Shown: piece by piece, positions 35,348 through 41,180 of the stretch
Layout of the letters: every line of letters begins with the position of its first letter
Position numbering within the stretch: the stretch's first letter is position 1
Source: Gallionella sp.
Lineage (GTDB): Bacteria > Pseudomonadota > Gammaproteobacteria > Burkholderiales > Gallionellaceae
Length of the DNA: 41,180 bases
Direction: 5' to 3'
Assembly: GCA_023259035.1 (NCBI GenBank)
Contig: JAHFRA010000023.1
Location: 1 to 41,180, forward strand
Translations under genes and position numbers: made by a program
The notes under the pieces: generated by a model
The model's input: the letters and a program-made list of their open reading frames with translations, nothing else
What the model was told of the DNA's origin: nothing
Databases searched by the model: none

Positions 35348-37147
35348 ATGCCCCTCTCAATATCTTCTCAATCAAACCCCGCCCGACGCATATCTTCTCT
35401 TTGGGATTTGTGGCCATTCCTGCGCCCTTATCGCGGGATGATCACGCTGGCTTTTGTACTGCTATGCATTGGCTCGGGCACCCTGCTATTGGTGCCCTTG
35501 GCATTCCGTGACCTGATCGATTTCGGTTTCGGGCAAAAGCAGGATGCCAGTGGTGGGCTGCTGGGCACGCTAAGTTTGAATGGGCACTTCGCTGCGCTAT
35601 TTGGATTGGCCAGCTTGTGGGCTGTAACAGTTGCAGCCCGCTATTACACCGTGACTTGGGTTGGCGAGAGGGTAACGGCGGATTTGCGTAGCGCGGTGTA
35701 TGCGCGGGTGTTGGGGCAATCCCCACAATTTTTCGAGACCTTGCAAACTGGCGAAGTCTTGTCGCGCCTTACGGGCGACACCATACTGATCCAGACCGTA
35801 GTAGGTAGCTCCATTTCGATGGGTTTGCGCAGCCTGTTCCAATTTGTCGGCGGCATGGTCATGCTGGCGGTGACCAGCTTTTATTTGTTTTCCCTGAATC
35901 TTGGCCTGATGGCGGTGCTGACGTTACCCATCCTTGCCATTGGCCGCAAAGTCAAAAAGCTCTCGCGCGAATCGCAGGACAAAATTGCCGACGCCTCGGC
36001 GCTGGCGGGCGAAATACTCAATGCAGTTCCAACCGTACAGGCTTATACGCAGGAACAGCGTGAGATCAATCGCTTCGCCGACCGTGCGGAGATAAGTTTC
36101 AATACTGCGATTCAGCGCACCCGCGTGCGCTCGGAGATGACCGCGCTGATCATTACCGCCGTGATGGGCTCCATTATTTTCGTGCTATGGATCGGCGCCA
36201 ACCAAGTGCATGAAGGCAGCATGACCGGTGGACAACTGGCTTCTTTTGTCCTGTATGCGGTTCTGGTAGCGGGCGGTGTAGGCACAATGTCTGAAGTATG
36301 GGGTGATGTAATGCGTGCGGCGGGTGCAACTGAACGCTTGCTGGAATTGCTCCACGCAAAGTCCGTTATTGTCGAGGCCGTTGCGCCGCAACCGCTGCCA
36401 CAACCCGGAAAAGCGCAGATTCAGTTCGAGAATGTGACCTTCCGTTATCCCTCGCAAATGCAAACGGCTGCGCTCGATAACATTACTCTCGATATCGCAA
36501 CGGGTGAGAGCGTTGCGCTAGTCGGCCCCTCCGGTGCCGGCAAGACGACTCTGTTCCAACTCTTGTTGCGGTTTTACGATGTGACGAATGGCACGATTCG
36601 CTTCAACGGGCAGGATATTCGTCATCTTTCCTTGCACGAATTGCGCGACGCGATATCCATCGTGCCGCAAGACTCGGTGATTTTCTCCGCCAATGCGCTG
36701 GAAAATATTCGTTACGGTCGTCCCACTGCCAGCGACGAAGAAGTCATGGCCGCAGCCAAATCGGCGCAGGTGGAAGAATTCATCAACCGCCTGCCAGAAG
36801 GCTATCAGACATTCCTGGGAGAACGCGGCACACGGTTGTCGGGCGGACAGCGCCAGCGTATTGCCATCGCGCGTGCGATCCTGAAAAATGCGCCACTGAT
36901 GCTGCTTGATGAGGCCACCAGCGCGCTGGACGCAGAATCGGAAATTCTCGTGCAAGAAGGATTGAACGCTGCCATGCAGGGGCGTACCACGATCATCATT
37001 GCACACCGGCTTGCCACCGTTAAGAAGGTCAATAGGATTATTGTGCTGGAACATGGCCGCATCGTCGAAACCGGCGCACCGGAAGATTTACGAAAACAGA
37101 GCGGCCTGTACGCGCGACTCGCACGCTTGCAATTTGATATTGAATGA
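35348..37147 (+). CDS. ABC exporter with fused membrane and ATPase domains (MsbA-like)
   Basis: Half-transporter of about 599 residues. The membrane domain covers about residues 25-320 with six helices (TLAFVLLCIGSGTLLLVPLA, GMVMLAVTSFYLFSLNLGLM, MTALIITAVMGSIIFVLWIG). The ATPase has Walker A LVGPSGAGKTTLFQ, signature RLSGGQRQRIAIARAI, Walker B LMLLDEATSALDAES and switch AHRLATV. It should work as a homodimer exporting a lipid, peptide or drug. Two ATGs are open, 35309 and 35348; the first adds 13 residues unlike the family and neither has a good ribosome site. The region 35130-35340 upstream is AT-rich and likely holds the promoter. Confidence 0.92.
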   Translation: MPLSISSQSNPARRISSLWDLWPFLRPYRGMITLAFVLLCIGSGTLLLVPLAFRDLIDFGFGQKQDASGGLLGTLSLNGHFAALFGLASLWAVTVAARYYTVTWVGERVTADLRSAVYARVLGQSPQFFETLQTGEVLSRLTGDTILIQTVVGSSISMGLRSLFQFVGGMVMLAVTSFYLFSLNLGLMAVLTLPILAIGRKVKKLSRESQDKIADASALAGEILNAVPTVQAYTQEQREINRFADRAEISFNTAIQRTRVRSEMTALIITAVMGSIIFVLWIGANQVHEGSMTGGQLASFVLYAVLVAGGVGTMSEVWGDVMRAAGATERLLELLHAKSVIVEAVAPQPLPQPGKAQIQFENVTFRYPSQMQTAALDNITLDIATGESVALVGPSGAGKTTLFQLLLRFYDVTNGTIRFNGQDIRHLSLHELRDAISIVPQDSVIFSANALENIRYGRPTASDEEVMAAAKSAQVEEFINRLPEGYQTFLGERGTRLSGGQRQRIAIARAILKNAPLMLLDEATSALDAESEILVQEGLNAAMQGRTTIIIAHRLATVKKVNRIIVLEHGRIVETGAPEDLRKQSGLYARLARLQFDIE

Positions 37148-37284
37148 TGCACTGCGCAATCAAACCAGGGAAAACGAGCCAACTGGCCACACTCAGCAAT
37201 ACCACTAGTCAGAAATTGAAGCTTTGTGTGTTAGGCAATACAGATAATACGCAGCCTGAAACCAGCTCTTCGTCACCGGCAGCA

Positions 37285-37599
37285 ATGTACCAATTCCGGA
37301 AAGTTGGACATTCGGCGATATTCGCTATTGTTGTCTCTGCACTGCTCCAGGCTTGCGTCTACGTGCCGAGAACGACAGAAGTGTATGATGCGAACTGCCG
37401 GATTATATCGAGACATATGGAACTTCAGCCGGTGCAGATTGTTGCTATTCACGGCTGTGGCGGTGATGGTTGCGTTGCCATACTTGCCGCTGCCACAGCG
37501 ACCGCAGCCACCAGCGCAGTAATTTCGGGAAGCATCGTGGTCGTAGGAAACGTTGTCTACTGGTTTGAGAAACAGGGCCAGTGCAAGAGGGGGTACTGA
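37285..37599 (+). CDS. Small putative lipoprotein
   Basis: Protein of 104 residues. MYQFRKVGHSAIFAIVVSALLQAC is a lipoprotein-like signal with a cysteine after LLQA. Then comes VYVPRTTEVYDANCRI, a cysteine-bearing HGCGGDGCVAILAAATATAA, and a second hydrophobic stretch SAVISGSIVVVGNVVYWFE. The frame is open back to 37144, overlapping the ABC exporter stop, but the extra residues do not look coding. It may be cotranscribed with the exporter. I know no function. Confidence 0.65.
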   Translation: MYQFRKVGHSAIFAIVVSALLQACVYVPRTTEVYDANCRIISRHMELQPVQIVAIHGCGGDGCVAILAAATATAATSAVISGSIVVVGNVVYWFEKQGQCKRGY

Positions 37600-37613
37600 G
37601 TAAAAACACCCTG

Positions 37614-37967
37614 CTAACTAAACAGTGTCCGCTGGATCGGCTCTTTCCCATTTTTAAGCAATCTGTCGAGAGCAACGCGCGCTGCATCTGTAATGCCTTT
37701 TCGGCGCCCCATTTCGATTAACTTGTCCAATGCGCGCTCGTACGGATAATCCGATTCCAGCCAGTTGGCTGCGATATCTCTGGTTGCATGTTTGGTCAAC
37801 TTCAGTATTCCTGACTTCACATGCACTAAATATACGCATGTCCTACCTTTTTTTGCCACAATAGCAATATGGCGGTGGCGATCCATTAATACTTGGCCGC
37901 AGGTTATGTTTATGGATGCGGACGAAAGAATATCCATGGTATGAATATCAACTAAGTCTTTGGCCAT
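37614..37967 (-). CDS. Hypothetical protein
   Basis: Open frame of about 117 residues starting MAKDLVDIHTMD. The middle segment HRHIAIVAKKGRTCVYLVHVKSG reads like a beta-rich fold, and the C-terminal half is helical and charged (YERALDKLIEMGRRKGITDAARVALDRLL). Composition supports a real protein, although the frame is also open upstream to 38018. The region is AT-rich and unlike the core genes. It runs against the lipoprotein and HicB-like genes. I do not recognise the family. Confidence 0.55.
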   Translation of the reverse strand: MAKDLVDIHTMDILSSASINITCGQVLMDRHRHIAIVAKKGRTCVYLVHVKSGILKLTKHATRDIAANWLESDYPYERALDKLIEMGRRKGITDAARVALDRLLKNGKEPIQRTLFS

Positions 37968-38137
37968 TGCAATTATTGTATGAATGCACAATATGAGCAT
38001 TATCTGCAAAATTCCCACAAAATTGATACTGATCTTGTTGTCGCCGATGCGTTTTTTACCCAGTGCCAGAAACTAGCCATTCGTCTTTGCCCACCCTTAT
38101 TAATTGCAATTACTAAAGCGGCAATATATTTATCGCC

Positions 38138-38323
38138 ATGACAACCAGGAAACGCAAGAAGGATTCGAACTATGTAGTCGTCAAGGAAAACGGTGTTTTC
38201 GTCGCGCGGTGCCCCGATCTTGGGTTGTCCAGTCGCGGTGCGACTGAACAAGAAGCTATCGAAAACCTGCAAGAGGCGCTGGCTCTCTACTTCGAGGACT
38301 TGCCCGGGCCAGCCGACGGTTAG
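38138..38323 (+). CDS. HicB-like antitoxin-type protein without a toxin partner
   Basis: Protein of 61 residues. YVVVKENGVFVARCPDLG and the following GATEQEAIENLQEALALYFED form the partial RNase H-like fold of HicB antitoxins; the C-terminal DNA-binding domain of longer HicB proteins is absent. A HicA toxin gene would normally lie just before or after, but I see none within about 400 bases on either side. It is therefore an orphan, a remnant of a pair, or a free-standing regulator. Confidence 0.75.
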   Translation: MTTRKRKKDSNYVVVKENGVFVARCPDLGLSSRGATEQEAIENLQEALALYFEDLPGPADG

Positions 38324-38459
38324 CAAGATTGGCGTTGGGTCTTGTCAAACTTAGGATCGATGCTGACCCATTTGACTCCGCTATCTGAATTCCACATCGA
38401 AGAAGCATTACCAGCAGCCATAACCTGCAAACAGGACACCGACACCGTTACAATTCAGC

Positions 38460-39341
38460 ATGGATTTACGCTACGACATGCCGCTGTACCGTCCTCCCTC
38501 CGAGGGCGACAACCTGATCATCCAGGCTACGCTCGGCTGCAGCTTCAACCAGTGCAGCTTTTGCACGATGTACCGCAGCAAGCACTATGTCGAACGCCCG
38601 CTTGCTGCGGTGTGCGCCGGCATCCGCGAGGCCGCCGCCGCTTGGCCGGATGCGTACCGCGTATTCCTCGCCGATGGCGATGCGCTGGCACTCCCAACCG
38701 AACATCTGCTCGCCATCCTGCGCGAACTGGCGGCGGCGCTGCCGCGTCTGGCGCGCGTTTCCTGCTATGCCACGCCCGGCAACATCGGGCGCAAGAGCGT
38801 CGAAGAGCTGGCGCTGTTGCGCGAGCACAAACTGAACCTGCTCTACGTCGGCATCGAATCCGGCTCCGACCTCATCCTGAAAAAAATCACCAAGGGCGCC
38901 ACGCAACGGAGCATGAATGAAGCGCTGCACAAGGCGCAGGCGAGCGGCATGAAAGTCTCCGCCACCGTCATCCTGGGCCTTGGCGGTAGCAAACACCGTG
39001 ACGAACATATCGACGGCACCATCGCCCTGCTGAACAGCGCGCCTGTCACCTACCTCTCCACGCTGCAACTGTACCTGGACGAAAGCATAGCGGAAGAATT
39101 CCGGCGCAAATACGGCGAGCCGTTCGAGATGCCGGACGACCTCGCGATATTGCAGGAACAGGAAAGACTGATCAGCGGCCTCAACCCGCCGCAACCTGTC
39201 ATCTTCCGCTCCAACCACGCCTCCAACGCGCTGGCACTCGCTGGCAATTTGCCAAGAGACAAAGAGAAACTGTTGCTGCAACTGCGTGAAGCGATGGCGG
39301 GCCATCGGTCGCTTCGACCGCATTACCTGCGCGGGCTTTAA
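38460..39341 (+). CDS. Radical SAM protein with a C-x4-C-x2-C cluster motif
   Basis: Enzyme of 293 residues. The cluster motif is LGCSFNQCSFCTMYR, with four residues between the first two cysteines instead of three. This variant is typical of a family of uncharacterised Elp3-like radical SAM proteins. FLADGDALALP, LYVGIESGSDLILKKI and ILGLGG are standard SAM-barrel elements. No known substrate. ATG 38460 lies without an evident Shine-Dalgarno. No partner gene is adjacent, and an inverted repeat follows the stop. Confidence 0.88.
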   Translation: MDLRYDMPLYRPPSEGDNLIIQATLGCSFNQCSFCTMYRSKHYVERPLAAVCAGIREAAAAWPDAYRVFLADGDALALPTEHLLAILRELAAALPRLARVSCYATPGNIGRKSVEELALLREHKLNLLYVGIESGSDLILKKITKGATQRSMNEALHKAQASGMKVSATVILGLGGSKHRDEHIDGTIALLNSAPVTYLSTLQLYLDESIAEEFRRKYGEPFEMPDDLAILQEQERLISGLNPPQPVIFRSNHASNALALAGNLPRDKEKLLLQLREAMAGHRSLRPHYLRGL

Positions 39342-39347
39342 CTCGCC

Positions 39348-39400
39348 ATTACGGCCCTTCGATAAGCTCAGGACAGGCTGAACTACGGTCAGGCCGTAAT
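39348..39400. repeat. Inverted-repeat element after the radical SAM gene
   Basis: ATTACGGCC (39348-39356) and GGCCGTAAT (39392-39400) enclose TTCGATAAGCTCAGGACAGG. The centre resembles a repeat found between genes of many beta- and gammaproteobacteria; only one good copy is in this window, with a weaker trace near 40229-40262. It may terminate the radical SAM transcript. Bases 39401-39528 hold no gene I can support. Confidence 0.55.
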
Positions 39401-39528
39401 CCAGCGATAAGAAACATTCCGCGAAGCGGACAAAACCATGATGTTGTCCCATTGATTTTTGGATGCCGGCTTGCGCCGGTCTCAAATACAATTCGAGCTT
39501 GGTCATGTTAATCTGCTCAAATTGTCCA

Positions 39529-39573
39529 TTGACGCGCCCGGCTCATGCGCGTAGATTATGCGCATTGCATAAT
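39529..39573 (+). promoter_or_regulatory. Promoter and palindromic operator of the ccdAB-like operon
   Basis: TTGACG at 39529-39534 and TAGATT at 39552-39557 are 17 bases apart, a good sigma-70 pair. The palindrome ATTATGC (39555-39561) / GCATAAT (39567-39573) overlaps the -10 box and start point, ideal for repression by the CcdA-CcdB complex. AAGGAAAAG follows at the ribosome-site position before ATG 39588. Confidence 0.7.
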
Positions 39574-39587
39574 GGCAAGGAAAAGCA

Positions 39588-39833
39588 GTGGGAAACATCA
39601 CCATCAATCAAGCGGCAAAAAAATCGGCTAATCTCAGCATCAATGCCGATCTCTTGCAGCAGGCAAAGCAGCTCAACATCAACCTTTCGCAGACGTTGGA
39701 GCGTCATCTGGCCGAGATCATCCGGCAAGCCAAGCGTAAGCAATGGTTGGCGGAAAACAGGAATGCGCTTGAGGAATACAACCGTCGCATCGAATTGCGC
39801 GGCACGTTCAGCGACGGCCTGCGGCGGTTCTGA
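39588..39833 (+). CDS. ccdA: CcdA-type antitoxin
   Basis: Protein of 81 residues. The N-terminal KKSANLSINADLLQQAKQLN is a ribbon-helix-helix DNA-binding segment, and the C-terminal WLAENRNALEEYNRRIELRG is the CcdA tail that binds CcdB. It should protect DNA gyrase from the toxin and repress the operon. Its TGA at 39831-39833 overlaps the ATG of ccdB by one base. Confidence 0.92.
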   Translation: MGNITINQAAKKSANLSINADLLQQAKQLNINLSQTLERHLAEIIRQAKRKQWLAENRNALEEYNRRIELRGTFSDGLRRF

Positions 39834-40147
39834 TGGCGCAGTTCGACGTTTACCTCAACCCCAATACGGTCACACGCAAGGCCATTCCCTACCTGCTGGA
39901 TGTACAGACCGACCTGCTGGATACGCTGGCAACCCGTGTCGTCGTACCGCTCGTCCTCGCAGAAGAAATGGGGCTTGCAGCCAAAAATCTTAACCCGGAA
40001 TTCAGGATCAAAAGCACCGCAGTCGTCATGTCTACCGCCGAACTGGCGGGGGTTTCCATCCGTTCACTGGGCGGAAAAGTCGCATCGCTAAAGGGCAAAC
40101 GCGATGAAATCATTGCGGCACTGGATTTGCTGTTTACTGGAATTTAA
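39833..40147 (+). CDS. ccdB: CcdB-type gyrase-poisoning toxin
   Basis: Protein of 104 residues. The opening AQFDVYLNPN, the segment IPYLLDVQTDLLDTLATRVVVPL and the final AALDLLFTGI match CcdB, which traps DNA gyrase on DNA. Length is normal for the family and no break is visible, so it should be functional. The last residues before the stop are GI rather than WGI; in plasmid F CcdB the tryptophan in this tail matters for activity, so a weaker toxin is possible. Confidence 0.92.
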   Translation: MAQFDVYLNPNTVTRKAIPYLLDVQTDLLDTLATRVVVPLVLAEEMGLAAKNLNPEFRIKSTAVVMSTAELAGVSIRSLGGKVASLKGKRDEIIAALDLLFTGI

Positions 40148-40740
40148 TGCGGATCCCCCAGAATTCCGGGAAAGCATGTTCAATGGCAGCGCCCCGATCC
40201 AGATGATGAAGAAAAAACCAAATATGTCCGTTCGTGGTGAACCATCGACTTCGCTCAAGACTAAAGGCATTGTCGAATCACGTTCATAACACTTTTGGTT
40301 ATCGCATGGGTGAAGTGGCGTGGAACGGGATGGAGACGACCTCTCCCCGGCTTGTTTAGAGTGCATCCCACTTGCGCAACCGCCGCAACAGAACCGTGGT
40401 GCAGCAACGTGCGACACGGGTACGGTGGATAATCAGTACAGGAGGCTGGCGCACAAGCCACCTCACTCTTGCAGGCGAGAGGGCAGAAGCTTGGAAACAA
40501 GCCGCCCTTTTTCTAGTGCAACCGATCAGCAAGCTTGTTATTTAAGGAAAATAACGTGACTGCAGGCCTCTCTGCCTTTACTTCGCGCCGATTCGGTGCG
40601 TGGCCTGTTTATTTGGCGCACTCAAAAAACAATGTGAACCTGACCCTGAGGTTTCCCCGCAAATAGTTATTGAAAATCGATTTAGCACTGGTTAATCTTT
40701 GATCAAAAAGAGAAGGCTGCGTGACAGCGATCTTGTTTCT
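40148..40740. other. Accessory intergenic region with no supportable gene
   Basis: About 600 bases between ccdB and the IS21 end. A stretch at 40229-40262 resembles part of an intergenic repeat. Bases about 40320-40512 are rich in potential short stems and end in a terminator, as a small RNA gene might. The pairs AGGCC/GGCCT at about 40564-40605, with an inner GCGCCGA/TCGGTGC, form another hairpin. Open frames here are short and have no coding character. Confidence 0.35.
40481..40512 (+). terminator. Rho-independent terminator
   Basis: GGGC (40481-40484) and GCTTG (40489-40493) pair with CAAGC (40498-40502) and GCCC (40504-40507) around a GAAA loop, followed by TTTTTCT. No protein gene ends here. 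It may close the ccdAB transcript or a small RNA. Confidence 0.7.
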
Positions 40741-40826
40741 TGTCAGCGACCAACTGACAAGGAGACTGTCAAACAGCGTGCAACACTTTCCAGATTAGAG
40801 GTGGAAACAGCGTCCAATAGTTTCCA
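40741..40826 (+). repeat. IS21-type left end with multiple terminal repeats
   Basis: TGTCAG/CTGACA at 40741-40759 opens the end. Two direct copies of a 22-base repeat follow at 40771-40792 and 40805-40826, with 19 of 22 identical. Multiple repeats of about 20 bases at the ends are where IstA binds in IS21-family elements, and an istA start follows. Confidence 0.75.
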
Positions 40827-40878
40827 CCTCAGTATGTAACCATCCGGTGTTTTGCCGGAGGTATCTGGAGTGTTTTAC

Positions 40879-41076
40879 ATGGACATCATTTACGAGATTC
40901 GCAGGCGGCATTTAGTACAAAAGCAAACGATCACAGAAATTTCCCGCGATATGGGTTTGTCGCGACCGACCGTTCGCAAGCACCTCAATACGGTTGAAGA
41001 ACCCAAATATGTTCGGAAGCAACCAGCGGCACCCAAGCTGGGGCAATTTGAAGAACAGCTTGTTGGCGCCAGTTGA
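40879..41076 (+). pseudogene. istA: Truncated istA (IS21-family transposase, N-terminus only)
   Basis: 65 residues of an IstA N-terminus: MDIIYEIRRRHL, then QTITEISRDMGLSRPTVRKHL, the helix-turn-helix that binds the terminal repeats, and LGQFEEQLVGAS before TGA. Full IstA proteins are several hundred residues with a DDE core, so this one is cut at about one eighth. The sequence after the stop does not continue the gene in another frame within the window. The element's remaining part may have been deleted. Confidence 0.8.
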
Positions 41077-41180
41077 CTAGTGATTAAAAAGGCACATTTG
41101 TGCCGATTGTAATTTGACCAGGTAATTCACTTACTCTGCTTAATTTTTAAGCGGGAGTACACATAAGGTGATTACCATGG
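41077..41180. other. Right window edge, possible start of another gene
   Basis: Contains a palindrome GCTTAA-TTT-TTAAGC at 41139-41153 and, at the very end, AAGG 8 bases before an ATG at 41177, which could open the next gene. Too little is visible to say more. Confidence 0.3.

Noticed and set aside
40320..40559. Short open frames on both strands between ccdB and the IS21 end
   Set aside because: They run through the terminator hairpin, have no ribosome sites and no protein-like composition.

Overview
The window looks like a chromosomal segment of a betaproteobacterium, most likely from the Gallionellaceae/Nitrosomonadales side of the class. The basis is the housekeeping block TPR lipoprotein - lolB - ispE - tRNA-Gln - prs - rplY - pth, which is a typical betaproteobacterial gene order, together with the codon use and protein style. 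The assignment is an inference; there is no rRNA or other direct taxonomic marker.

Layout. (1) 1-15,600 is a surface/envelope region: a CHASE2-type class III nucleotide cyclase (minus strand), a VapBC toxin-antitoxin pair, a large FecR-TPR-beta-barrel fusion, a filamentous-haemagglutinin-type TpsA exoprotein, its TpsB outer-membrane transporter, and a periplasmic protein with two tandem FecR domains. Three decayed gene fragments lie at 1-120, 2508-2573 and 3350-3460, showing that the left part was built by duplication followed by loss. (2) 15,600-23,000 is mostly core genes: nadC, clpB behind a sigma-32-like promoter, a DUF4143 ATPase behind a perfect palindrome, a DEDD exonuclease, a GIY-YIG protein and an RlmN-like radical SAM protein with a repeat element inserted in frame. 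(3) 23,100-26,700 holds an IS5-type transposase remnant and a three-gene ABC-2/GldG-type transporter. (4) 26,800-32,750 is the lolB-ispE-tRNA-prs-rplY-pth block. (5) 32,890-41,180 is accessory: an intact IS630-family element, a broken metallophosphoesterase, small unknown genes, an ABC exporter, an orphan HicB-like protein, a radical SAM protein, a CcdAB pair and a truncated IS21-family istA at the right edge.

How the genes fit together. The most interesting unit is 218-15,556. The TpsA and TpsB genes are a complete two-partner secretion pair. They are bracketed by two exported FecR-domain proteins that have no sigma factor or classical TonB receptor partner, and by a membrane cyclase whose CHASE2 sensor faces the periplasm. 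A working hypothesis is a surface adhesin system coupled to periplasmic sensing and cyclic-nucleotide output; no single gene proves this. A second notable point is a structured 5' leader of the same design in front of two unrelated genes (the tandem-FecR gene and ispE). It has compensatory stem changes and I could not match it to an RNA family I know.
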